64,000 nt of DNA from an uncultured Bacteroides sp. (GTDB taxonomy: Bacteria; Bacteroidota; Bacteroidia; Bacteroidales; Bacteroidaceae): positions 124,001 to 188,000 of the forward strand of contig UQTJ01000002.1 in NCBI GenBank assembly GCA_900544075.1, given 5' to 3'. The translations under genes and the position numbers were made by a program. How positions within the stretch are numbered: position 1 is the first letter of the stretch; every line of letters starts with the position of its first letter. Shown piece by piece: positions 36,139-45,180 of this stretch. The notes beneath the pieces were generated by a model that was not told where the DNA came from, searched no databases, and saw only the letters and a program-made list of their open reading frames with translations.

Positions 36139-36173
36139 CATGTGAATCATGACGCCAACTCATGATTCACATG
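36139..36173. repeat. Perfect 14-bp hairpin between sulfatase genes 4 and 3
   Basis: CATGTGAATCATGA (36139-36152) pairs with TCATGATTCACATG (36160-36173) around a 7-base loop CGCCAAC. It lies in the only long gap (247 bp) within the PUL. No T tract follows on the minus strand, so it is more likely an RNA-processing or stability element, or a protein site, than a simple terminator. Confidence 0.8.
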
Positions 36174-36342
36174 AAAAATAAAAGTTCATAATTAAAAGCA
36201 TCATTAATGTCCCATTAAAATCTGGACACTAATGTTTTTTCATCTTTTAAATCGAGACTTTACTGATGGTATCATATATATTGAAAATATAAATTGTTAA
36301 TATGACTTTCTGAGAAACTTTTTAAATAGAGTTCAATTATTA

Positions 36343-37749
36343 TTACTCATAAATAAATTTCCAAATATCACTTTCATTATGTGATTGATTCATTAACTCT
36401 TTAAGTTCCTCTACTTTTTTATCATTTTCAGAAGCCAGATCTTTTGTTTCACTTGGATCCGACTTTATATCATACAATTCATAACGGGTTTCTTTCTTCT
36501 TATTAACATCAAGTTGAATCAATTTCCAGTTATCTTTAATCACAGCCCTTTTGCCACCCTGCTCGAAAAATTCAAAATACAAACAGTCATGTTTCTTTTG
36601 TCCTTTCTTTCCTAACAATGTTGGTAGATAAGATACTCCATCAATATTTTCAGGTGCTTTCGCTCCTGTAAGTTCACACACAGTTGGCATGAAATCCCAA
36701 AAAGCAGACTGGTGTTCTGAAACACTTCCTTTTTTTAATATACGACTCCAATATACAATAAACGGTGTTCTAATACCACCTTCATACATATCTCTCTTAC
36801 CGCCTCTGTAAATACTGTTACTGTCAAAATATTTCGGGTCATGTCCTCCTTCATGGTGAGTTCCATTATCTGAAGAAAATACTATTATCGTATTGTCAAG
36901 GATTCTTTTTTTACTCAGCATATCCACTACTCTCTGAACATCTCTGTCCAAACGACTTACCATAGCAGCAAATGTAGCTCTCGGCTTGTCCTGAGGACAA
37001 TAAGACTTGGTACCTTTAAAAGGTTTCTCCTCGAACTTACCTTCATAACCCATATATTCATCGTTAGGTACTATAAGCTCTGCATGAGGAATTGTAGGTG
37101 TCATATATAGGAAGAAAGACTTATCACTGTTTTTATCAATAAAATTCAAAGCCTTTTCTACTATCAAATCATGCGAGTAAACTTTATTGCCGAGTTTCAC
37201 CACATCATTATTTTCAAACAACTGTGTAGGATAATAACTATGAGCGTTTCCTTGCCCTAAATATCCGAAGAAATAATCAAAACCCTGATTATTAGGATGT
37301 CCCTCACCACCAGGTCCTCCTAATCCCCACTTACCTATACAGGCTGTAGTATATCCCTTAGTCTTCAGAACTTCTCCCACTGTCACCTCCTCATCACCCA
37401 AATTATGGTCATATTTTCTTCCATCTTCGGCTGTATAACCTTTATTTCCCCTTATATATGAATGACCAGTATGTTTCCCTGTCAACAATACGCATCTTGA
37501 AGGTGCACTTACCGTAGAGCCAGAATAATGCTGTGCAAACATTATTCCATTCTTTGCCAAATTGTCTATTGCAGGAGTTTTGATAACTTTCTGACCGTAA
37601 CATCCCAAATCTCCTATCCCCAGATCATCAGCAAGTATGAATATTATATTTGGCGACTGTACATTTTCATTGGCTGCGTTCAGACTGGATATAATGCCCA
37701 ATCCGAACAGTACTAAAGACGACTTAGTAATTGCATTATTCAAAAACAT
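36343..37749 (-). CDS. S1 family sulfatase 4 (Ser-type), GALNS-like
   Basis: Exported sulfatase, 468 residues, signal peptide to about residue 25 (SSLNAANE). Formylglycine motif S81-A-P-S-R85 inside YSGSTVSAPSRCVLLTGKH; FILADDLGIGDLGCYGQ and GKWGLGG complete the active site, and FSSDNGTH carries the second metal ligands. The overall pattern, with HSYIRGN after the motif, recalls N-acetylgalactosamine-6-sulfatase-like enzymes, many of which act on galactose 4- or 6-sulfates; this is family knowledge, not proof. The esterase gene lies 60 bp upstream. Confidence 0.92.
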   Translation of the reverse strand: MFLNNAITKSSLVLFGLGIISSLNAANENVQSPNIIFILADDLGIGDLGCYGQKVIKTPAIDNLAKNGIMFAQHYSGSTVSAPSRCVLLTGKHTGHSYIRGNKGYTAEDGRKYDHNLGDEEVTVGEVLKTKGYTTACIGKWGLGGPGGEGHPNNQGFDYFFGYLGQGNAHSYYPTQLFENNDVVKLGNKVYSHDLIVEKALNFIDKNSDKSFFLYMTPTIPHAELIVPNDEYMGYEGKFEEKPFKGTKSYCPQDKPRATFAAMVSRLDRDVQRVVDMLSKKRILDNTIIVFSSDNGTHHEGGHDPKYFDSNSIYRGGKRDMYEGGIRTPFIVYWSRILKKGSVSEHQSAFWDFMPTVCELTGAKAPENIDGVSYLPTLLGKKGQKKHDCLYFEFFEQGGKRAVIKDNWKLIQLDVNKKKETRYELYDIKSDPSETKDLASENDKKVEELKELMNQSHNESDIWKFIYE

Positions 37750-37809
37750 AAGAATACTTTTGTTAATACGACTTTTTGAGATACTTTTTAAAGAGAACTA
37801 ATATATTGG

Positions 37810-39228
37810 TTAGTTATCTAAATCTGTTCTAAAAGAAGAAACTGGCAAGCCAGAAATACCAAACAAATCACCTACTACAAAATTATGAAAAGCATATCTA
37901 GCCTCTAATGGTTTTTGTACCTCTTCTGACCAAACAATCACCTTACTCCCTTCTATTCTCGCTTTTGCTTTATAAAAGACTTTATCTTCACCTGCAATCT
38001 CAAAATAATTTAATTCCTTTCCAAAAGATGTCAATCCCATCTCTGCCCTATCAAAATATAATATTATTTTATTATCCTTAATTTCCTTTTTCTTATAAAC
38101 TGGAGGATATGCCGATAGACCTTTCATCCCATAATCATTTAATAAAGCTAAATATGCCAATCGATCACCTACAACCCTTTTTGAAGCAGGATGAATGCAA
38201 TCTTTTTCACCGCTGTCAAGAATAACTGCCATTCCTGAATTTGGAATTAAAAATTCAGATTTCATTTGAGCTTCACGCATATACGGTAGATTATTATTCT
38301 TCTTATTGCCATGCGGAGCAATCTGTACATAATAAAAAGGTAAACTCTTATCTCTAAAAAGCATCCTTAAATGTGAAACAAATGCTTTTTGTTGATTTAT
38401 ATACTTATAATATCTAGCAACGTTAGATTCCCCTTGATACCATATAATACCTTTAATAGATACATTACGTAAAGGATAAATCATTCCATTATACAGAAGT
38501 GAAGCTTTATGCTGCGGATTTTTAGGTATAACATTTGATTTAAGATGTTTAAATGAAATACTAGAATCTTGTTTTAATGAATCATAAGGCATCCACGATT
38601 CTATATTTGATCCACCCCAACTTGTATTAATCAAACCGATAGGTACTCCTAATGTTTTATATAAACGTAAACCATAAAAATATGCAACCGCACTAAAATC
38701 TGCAACATTTTGAGGAGAATTTACCAACCATTTACCTTTCACAGTATCAACCTTCTCTATTGTCGGGTTTGGTTTAACAGTAAACATTCTTATTGGTATA
38801 TCTGGAACTGCATTTGCTATAACTTCATTAGACTCCAAAATTGGCTGACCTATTTTCCCTTTTAATGGCATAGCCATATTAGACTGACCTGAGCATAACC
38901 ATACTTCTCCTAAATACACATCCTCGAGAATCAATTTGTCACCATCATCAAATGTTATTTTATAAGGTCCACCAGCTGATAGCGTTTTTATTTCAGCCTG
39001 CCATTGACCATTTATATTACTTTTGGTTCTTACTACTTTATTATCCCATGAAGCTGTTATCTTAATCTCTGTATTAGGATTTGACATTCCATTCAGTTTA
39101 ACAGTTCCACACTGTTGCAAAACCATACTATCACCCAAAATTGAAGATAATTTCACTTTTGCAAAAGCATTATTAGATGTATCCAAAAACAAAATCAGTA
39201 TTAAAAAAAACATGCTTATTCTTCTCAT
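37810..39228 (-). CDS. SASA-type carbohydrate O-acetylesterase
   Basis: Exported esterase of 472 residues of the sialate O-acetylesterase (SASA/DUF303) family, signal peptide to about residue 23 (NAFAKV). The nucleophile is in WLCSGQSNMAMPL (GQSN), WYQGESN is the second block, and an Asp-His pair lies in EKDCIHPASK. Though named for sialate, the family also removes acetyl groups from plant and algal sugars. No sialidase is in the locus, so acetyl groups on the PUL substrate are the likelier target. Its codons are visibly more AT-rich than those of the GH2 gene next to it. Confidence 0.87.
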   Translation of the reverse strand: MRRISMFFLILILFLDTSNNAFAKVKLSSILGDSMVLQQCGTVKLNGMSNPNTEIKITASWDNKVVRTKSNINGQWQAEIKTLSAGGPYKITFDDGDKLILEDVYLGEVWLCSGQSNMAMPLKGKIGQPILESNEVIANAVPDIPIRMFTVKPNPTIEKVDTVKGKWLVNSPQNVADFSAVAYFYGLRLYKTLGVPIGLINTSWGGSNIESWMPYDSLKQDSSISFKHLKSNVIPKNPQHKASLLYNGMIYPLRNVSIKGIIWYQGESNVARYYKYINQQKAFVSHLRMLFRDKSLPFYYVQIAPHGNKKNNNLPYMREAQMKSEFLIPNSGMAVILDSGEKDCIHPASKRVVGDRLAYLALLNDYGMKGLSAYPPVYKKKEIKDNKIILYFDRAEMGLTSFGKELNYFEIAGEDKVFYKAKARIEGSKVIVWSEEVQKPLEARYAFHNFVVGDLFGISGLPVSSFRTDLDN

Positions 39229-39266
39229 AAAATTACACCCTTTACAATATCAATGTTTATAAAAAT

Positions 39267-42200
39267 CTATTTTGCAAAAGTCATTATGAATGTAAATTCA
39301 TAGTTACCATAAGGTATCCTGTACTCATCACGAGGGATTGCTCCCCAACTATTCTCACAGGCCAATCCCTGCTGAACTTTATCAATAAGGAAATTGGTCA
39401 AATCGGAAGGTTCTACCTCGTTTGAATGCCTCTGGTCTTTCTGAACACCATCATCAAGAGATTCTATTGTATAATGTAGCGCCGATGCTGAGAAAGGAGA
39501 CTCAGCTATAAACATAAGTCCTTTACCTTCTTCGTTCAATATTTTCCACCAGCGTATATCTGTCTTTGTACCGTTTTCCTGTGGGCGGATATATGCATAA
39601 AACTGCTCTGTTACAGTCTGGTTATAAATACCGAGGTCTGTACTGTGATTACGATCAATATAGTTTTCCACAGGACCACGGCCATAATATGAGATATTCT
39701 CAAATGACTCAGGCATTACCATCTGCATACCGAAGCGGAACATGTCTGATACTTTTGCATTCTTGTCGGCAACCATCTTCTGAGTTACTTTTACTGCACC
39801 TTTATTGTTGATGGTATAAGTAAGATATAATCTTGCAGATACTTTCTTCATTTCATATTCTGCAGATACTATTGCCTGTTCATTTTCCGTTTTTTGTTTC
39901 AGAGAAATAAGTTTCATACCCGGATTCTTCCATACCGCATACTTGTTCTGAAGCCCGGCTCCGTAATCATTGTCGGTAGGAGCACGCCAGAAGTTCGGTG
40001 TCAATGCCGCACCTTCCTTTATCATCTGAGTTCCATTCACAGTGTAGCTGTCCATAAAACCGTTATGCTTGTTAAACTGGATATTGAAATTCTCGCCATA
40101 TATTTCCATGCAATTTACATTATCATCATTCACTGCCGGAGTTACTACTGCTATATTTGCTTCAACTACATTATCCAGCCTCATTTCAGGAGCCTTGTAT
40201 TGTTGCAATACAATCTGGTTCTTTGCGACAATATGTCCTGCCGGTACAAGGCTTTCACTGTTCTTCTGAACATACCTCACATTAAGCAGCCATTCACTGC
40301 CGTTACATATTTTACCATAATCAAGTCTTAAAGACACAGTCTGCTGTGGGGCAACTTTCAGATTCTCTACCACGCCACTGCGTACTGCATTTCCATCCTT
40401 CAATAATTCCCATTCCAAACGATAGGCAGACAAATCACGGAAAAAATTCTCATTATATATTTTTATCTCGCCTTTCGACAAATCACCGGAAGTAGTCCAA
40501 ATGTTCTGATAGAAATAGCCTACCTCATACATATGTGGGTTAGGGACACGGTCAGGACTGATAAGACCATTATTGCAGAAATTGTTATCACTAGCATCAA
40601 AACGATTGAAATCTCCACCATAAGCATATATCATTTTACCATTTTCACCTGTCCATCGACATGACTGGTCAACGAAGTCCCATATGAAACCACCCTGATA
40701 CTTAGGGTATTTGCGCACAAGGTCCCAATACTCCTTGAAACCTCCCTGCGAATTTCCCATGGCATGTGCATATTCACACTGTATAAGCGGTTTGGTGGAG
40801 TTCACATCCTTTGCATATTCTTCACAACCTTTATACCTGTAGTACATAGGACAGAATATGTCAGTCTTTCCTGATTTTCCGGCCTGTTCGTATTGAACGG
40901 CACGGCTTGGGTCTTCGGCTTTCACCCAATCATATGCAGCCTCAAAATTAGGTCCATAACCGGCTTCATTTCCCAAAGACCAGAATATAATGCTCGGATG
41001 ATTGAAGTTTCGCTGCACATTACGCATATTCCTTTCCATGTGAGCTTTGGCAAATTCCTTGTTTTTGGCAAGGGTTTTATCGCCATATCCCATTCCATGA
41101 GATTCTATGTTAGCTTCTGCAACCATGTATATACCATACCTATCGCATAATTCATACCAGAATGGATCATCAGGATAATGGCATGTACGGACAGCATTGA
41201 TATTGAATTTCTTCATTATCTGTATATCCTGTATCATACGTTCGCGTGATACTACATAACCTCCGTCAGGGTCCATTTCATGTCGATTAGCACCCTTGAA
41301 CAATACAGGCTGACCGTTTACAAGAACCTGCGTATTTTTCAGTTCTATCTTCCTGAAACCCACCTTAACAGGAACTACTTCCGAGATATTTCCTCCATTG
41401 TTTACAGATGCCCTTAAAGTGTACAGATACGGAGTTTCTGCTGACCACTTGTTCGGTTTCTCCACATCAATGGTTGTGCTTATTTTTCCTGAACCTCTCA
41501 CATCCTTCGTGGCAACAACATTGTTCTCAGGATCAAAAAGTTCGAGTGTCACATTGTTGTTTCCCTTAAGGCTGAGTTCTATATCAAGTGAACCATTAAT
41601 GTATTTGCTGTCGAGATCCGGAGTTACACGTATATCGTCAATACGTTTTTTATTGCGTGTGTAAAGATAACAGTCACGTCCCACACCGCTATGCCTGAAG
41701 AAATCCTGGTCTTCAAGATAGCTTCCGTCACACCAGCGAAAAACCTGGAATGCTATAAGATTCTTCTGTCCCGGCTTGAGATATTTTGTAATATCAAATT
41801 CTGCCTCTAACTTACTGTCCTCACTGTATCCCACAAACTTTCCGTTTACCCACAGATACATATTTGATGTAACTGAACCGAAATGTGCTATTATATCCTT
41901 TCCTTTCCAATCGTCAGGTACCACAATCTCCTTACGGTAGGAACCTACATGATTCTTCTCTATAGGAACAAACGGAGGATTATTCTTGTACTGGTTACGC
42001 CATGCATACCCAGTATTTACATATATAGGATAACCATAACCGTTTAACTCCCATACTGCAGGAACCTGAAAGTCATCCCATCCCTTATCATTATAACCTA
42101 CGCGATAAAAATCTGCAGGACGCTGATTAGCATTCTCTACCCAGAAAAATTTCCATGTACCGTTAAGTGTCATGAAGTTTTCAGACTTCTCCTTTACGGC

Positions 42201-42380
42201 TTTATTGGCAACTTCGATATTCTCATAAGCAAAGAAATTTGCATGCATAGGGGCACGGTTTATTTCATTGATATTAGGATCTTGCCACTCCTGAAATGAT
42301 TGTGGCATAACCATTTGTGAACTACAAATCCACAAAAAAGGGAATATTACTTTTTTATTAAATAAGCTATTATTTTTCAT
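39267..42380 (-). CDS. GH2 family beta-galactosidase
   Basis: Exported LacZ-type enzyme of 1037 residues that removes terminal beta-galactose. The N-terminus MKNNSLFNKKVIFPFLWICS is a signal, so it acts in the periplasm or outside. The jelly-roll, immunoglobulin-like and TIM-barrel domains are in order; the acid/base glutamate is in FWSLGNEAGYG and the nucleophile in IQCEYAHAMGNS; NRHEMDPDGG and the C-terminal domain 5 (beta-galactosidase small-chain-like) are intact. Its start overlaps the end of sulfatase 5 by 11 bp. It is less AT-rich than its neighbours, which may show a separate origin. Confidence 0.94.
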   Translation of the reverse strand: MKNNSLFNKKVIFPFLWICSSQMVMPQSFQEWQDPNINEINRAPMHANFFAYENIEVANKAVKEKSENFMTLNGTWKFFWVENANQRPADFYRVGYNDKGWDDFQVPAVWELNGYGYPIYVNTGYAWRNQYKNNPPFVPIEKNHVGSYRKEIVVPDDWKGKDIIAHFGSVTSNMYLWVNGKFVGYSEDSKLEAEFDITKYLKPGQKNLIAFQVFRWCDGSYLEDQDFFRHSGVGRDCYLYTRNKKRIDDIRVTPDLDSKYINGSLDIELSLKGNNNVTLELFDPENNVVATKDVRGSGKISTTIDVEKPNKWSAETPYLYTLRASVNNGGNISEVVPVKVGFRKIELKNTQVLVNGQPVLFKGANRHEMDPDGGYVVSRERMIQDIQIMKKFNINAVRTCHYPDDPFWYELCDRYGIYMVAEANIESHGMGYGDKTLAKNKEFAKAHMERNMRNVQRNFNHPSIIFWSLGNEAGYGPNFEAAYDWVKAEDPSRAVQYEQAGKSGKTDIFCPMYYRYKGCEEYAKDVNSTKPLIQCEYAHAMGNSQGGFKEYWDLVRKYPKYQGGFIWDFVDQSCRWTGENGKMIYAYGGDFNRFDASDNNFCNNGLISPDRVPNPHMYEVGYFYQNIWTTSGDLSKGEIKIYNENFFRDLSAYRLEWELLKDGNAVRSGVVENLKVAPQQTVSLRLDYGKICNGSEWLLNVRYVQKNSESLVPAGHIVAKNQIVLQQYKAPEMRLDNVVEANIAVVTPAVNDDNVNCMEIYGENFNIQFNKHNGFMDSYTVNGTQMIKEGAALTPNFWRAPTDNDYGAGLQNKYAVWKNPGMKLISLKQKTENEQAIVSAEYEMKKVSARLYLTYTINNKGAVKVTQKMVADKNAKVSDMFRFGMQMVMPESFENISYYGRGPVENYIDRNHSTDLGIYNQTVTEQFYAYIRPQENGTKTDIRWWKILNEEGKGLMFIAESPFSASALHYTIESLDDGVQKDQRHSNEVEPSDLTNFLIDKVQQGLACENSWGAIPRDEYRIPYGNYEFTFIMTFAK

Positions 42381-43770
42381 TTTTTTTCAAATCTTTTGGA
42401 GTAAAAACTGTAACTTTCTCATTATTCATCAATTGTCTATGTGTTTCTAAATTGACTTCATGCCAAATTCCTTCATCCCAAAGCATAGGGGTTATTATTC
42501 CTTTTTCCCAGACTTTATATGCTTCAGTCATTTTATTACACAAATCTTTATTCTCGGCACTTAAATCTATATCTTCACCAAGATTATCTTTTAAATTATA
42601 TAATCTTTGTCCTATTCCTTCAACATTAATAAGTTTGTAATCCCCCATTCTCACTGCTGATTTTCTTTCTTTTCTCCAAAATAACATTTCATGAGGATTA
42701 CCTGTTTTTTCACCCTTTATATAAGGCATTAAGTCAACTCCATCAATAGGATTCTTTAATGTAGATTTATCTATACCTGCAGCCGCAATAGATGTTGCAA
42801 AAATATCCAACGAAGATGATAAACCCTCAAATATTCCTTTATACCTTCCTCCGTATGTTACAAAGAAAGGAACCCTGATTCCACCTTCATATTTATTTCC
42901 TTTAAAACCTTTCAATGGGTAATTAGAAGACTGATTATCATGTGCACCTCCGTTATCACTCAAAAAGAAAATTATAGTATTCTCATACATCCCTGTTTCC
43001 TTAAGCTTGTCAACAACAGTTCCTATACCTCTATCGACTGCCCACGTCATTGCTGCAAGTTTCTGACGAGGATGTCCTTTAAATCTTGACATATCCTCTT
43101 TAGTTGCCTCCAGTGGCGTATGGACTGCATTGAAAGCAAGATACATCATAAAAGGTTTATCTGAATCTTTTTGTTTATCCAAATATTCCACTGCTGCATT
43201 AGCCAACACATCCGTCATATATCCGTCGAACTTTAATTGCTTTCCATTAAACTGCAAATTGTGAGTATTACCTGGTTTATCGTCTTTATTTGGACGATAA
43301 AAGTATGAACGGCTACCTGCTATGAAACCATAAAAATGTTCGAAGCCTCGTTTGTTTGGGTGATATTCAGGTTCGTTACCTTGATGCCATTTACCAAAAC
43401 ACGATGTATTATATCCATTCCTCAAAAATACATCTGCTATAGTTTCTTCATCCAGTCCTAAACCTAATTTATTTCCTAAATTACATTCGTATCCGCATCT
43501 TTGATTATAACGCCCCGATAATATTCCTGCTCGAGATGGTCCACTTACAGAAGCAGAAACATGGGCGTCAGTAAATACCATACCATCTGCCGCTAACCTG
43601 TCAATATTAGGTGTCAATAAATCCTTACTTCCTTTAAATCCAAAATCATTATATCCTGCATCATCAAGCAGTATAACCATTATATTAGGTTTTTCTATTT
43701 TTTCACTCTGAGTACAGCTTGTAGCACAACAAATCATCATTGCTGATACTGCATAAATCATCTTTTCCAT
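42370..43770 (-). CDS. S1 family sulfatase 5 (Ser-type), lipoprotein
   Basis: Sulfatase of 466 residues with a lipoprotein signal (CATSC, cysteine at residue 19), so membrane-anchored unlike the other four. Formylglycine motif S76-G-P-S-R80; MVILLDDAGYNDFGFKG and GKWHQG supply metal and catalytic residues, FLSDNGGAHDNQ the second metal site. The branch resembles sulfatases that work on galactose or N-acetylgalactosamine sulfates in other PULs, but position specificity cannot be told. Translation is probably coupled to GH2 through the 11-bp overlap; galM lies 7 bp upstream. Confidence 0.92.
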   Translation of the reverse strand: MEKMIYAVSAMMICCATSCTQSEKIEKPNIMVILLDDAGYNDFGFKGSKDLLTPNIDRLAADGMVFTDAHVSASVSGPSRAGILSGRYNQRCGYECNLGNKLGLGLDEETIADVFLRNGYNTSCFGKWHQGNEPEYHPNKRGFEHFYGFIAGSRSYFYRPNKDDKPGNTHNLQFNGKQLKFDGYMTDVLANAAVEYLDKQKDSDKPFMMYLAFNAVHTPLEATKEDMSRFKGHPRQKLAAMTWAVDRGIGTVVDKLKETGMYENTIIFFLSDNGGAHDNQSSNYPLKGFKGNKYEGGIRVPFFVTYGGRYKGIFEGLSSSLDIFATSIAAAGIDKSTLKNPIDGVDLMPYIKGEKTGNPHEMLFWRKERKSAVRMGDYKLINVEGIGQRLYNLKDNLGEDIDLSAENKDLCNKMTEAYKVWEKGIITPMLWDEGIWHEVNLETHRQLMNNEKVTVFTPKDLKKNEK

Positions 43771-43777
43771 AATAAAT

Positions 43778-44809
43778 CTATATTAATCCAAATTTGTATA
43801 TTGTTTTATTAATTACAGGCTTTTCCGGTGTTATCAATATTGATGGGAAATGTTTTACATTAGGAGCATCCGGATATCCCTGAGGCTCTATAGCAATACC
43901 GGCATATTTATTCAATGGTATATCATTTTTCCCTATATCTGTTCCATCCATAAAATAAGCATTATACACTTGAATAGAAGGACAATCCGTATAAATGGAT
44001 AATTTTCTACCACTTTCTTCATCAGACAAAATAGCAGTAGGAATGCCTAATTTATTATTCAAAGCATAAGCAAGAGAAATATCAGGTTCTTTTAAACTTA
44101 ACATCTTTGACTTCAATATGGAATCTTTAATATTAATACTGCCATCAAATTCTATAGTATCATTCTTTATATCTAAAATATTTCCGGTAGGTAATAAATC
44201 TTCATCACACTCTATCAATTCTACATCATTAAGTTTCAAATAATGGCTTAAAACATTATTACCATTATATCCACTTAAATTAAAAAAAGCATGATTTGTC
44301 AAATTTATATAAGAATCTTTATCCGAAATAGTTCTAAAAGTCATTTCTATTGAATTGTCGTTAGTCAATAAATAAGTAACTTCAACTTCCAATTTTCCCG
44401 GATATCCTTCTTCTCCATCAATAGATATACAAGTAAATTTTATACCTTCTTCGTTTTGGCTATTTCTGATTAATTGATAATTCCATGTTTTTTTATGAAA
44501 TCCATGAAATCCTCCATGCAGATGATTACGGATAGGACTTCCATACACATCATTTGATGCCAAATTATAAGATATACCATTTAAAACAAAACTTGCATTT
44601 CTTATTCTACCGCACACACGACCCACGATTGCACCATGATATTGCTCGGAAGCATTCTTATAACCTTCCAAGCTATCAAATCCGAGAATGACATCTTGAA
44701 AGACACCTTTGTTATCAGGAACATACATAGAAACCCAACGGGCACCATAACACGTAAACACAGCACGACACCCATTGGAGTTCTTCAACTCTATGAAATC
44801 CCTACTCAT
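43778..44809 (-). CDS. galM: Aldose 1-epimerase (galactose mutarotase)
   Basis: Interconverts alpha and beta anomers of galactose, feeding beta-galactose released by hydrolysis into the Leloir pathway. The 343-residue protein has no signal peptide and should be cytoplasmic. Catalytic residues are visible: NHLHGGFHGF, TNHAFFNLSG and the base glutamate in GIAIEPQGYPD. It is embedded among exported enzymes, its start overlapping the upstream lipoprotein stop by 8 bp. Its presence points to galactose as the main released sugar. Confidence 0.92.
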   Translation of the reverse strand: MSRDFIELKNSNGCRAVFTCYGARWVSMYVPDNKGVFQDVILGFDSLEGYKNASEQYHGAIVGRVCGRIRNASFVLNGISYNLASNDVYGSPIRNHLHGGFHGFHKKTWNYQLIRNSQNEEGIKFTCISIDGEEGYPGKLEVEVTYLLTNDNSIEMTFRTISDKDSYINLTNHAFFNLSGYNGNNVLSHYLKLNDVELIECDEDLLPTGNILDIKNDTIEFDGSINIKDSILKSKMLSLKEPDISLAYALNNKLGIPTAILSDEESGRKLSIYTDCPSIQVYNAYFMDGTDIGKNDIPLNKYAGIAIEPQGYPDAPNVKHFPSILITPEKPVINKTIYKFGLI

Positions 44810-45167
44810 TGCTTATTGGCCAATAAATTTCTTCTACTTCTCCAATATTATCTATTCTAAAAGGAGGATTCTCTTCCAATCCTTTAAGCTGAATTTCATA
44901 TTGCCCGTTTTCATAATATTTATGACTGTTTACTTCTGCGATATCTTCCACCACTCCATCACCCCAATGCAAAGAGGCTTGCATAGGATATGAAAAAGCA
45001 ATATTGACTCCTTCATCTGTTGAGCTTATATCCATTTTTATACTCATTTGTACTGTTTCGTATGGCCCGGTATAGACGTCTACAACCTTTACTTTTTCCT
45101 CTACACATGAAGAAAATAATAATATAAATAAGACAATCGCCGAATATAATATACCACTCCGTTTCAT
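44802..45167 (-). CDS. WGDG lipoprotein B, PUL-specific
   Basis: Lipoprotein of 121 residues: signal with lipobox LLFSSC (cysteine near 21) followed by VEEK, an acidic stretch of the kind that sends Bacteroides lipoproteins to the cell surface. The mature part is one small beta domain with LHWGDGVVEDIAEVNSHKYY, then QYEIQLKGL and a C-terminal IYWPIS. WGDG followed by H-x-Y recalls PKD-type folds, but the match is loose. It is a paralogue of the protein at 46,822-47,196. It follows the GH16 gene by 13 bp and overlaps galM by 8 bp. Substrate binding at the surface is the best guess. Confidence 0.75.
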   Translation of the reverse strand: MKRSGILYSAIVLFILLFSSCVEEKVKVVDVYTGPYETVQMSIKMDISSTDEGVNIAFSYPMQASLHWGDGVVEDIAEVNSHKYYENGQYEIQLKGLEENPPFRIDNIGEVEEIYWPISNE

Positions 45168-45180
45168 AACAATGATTTTT

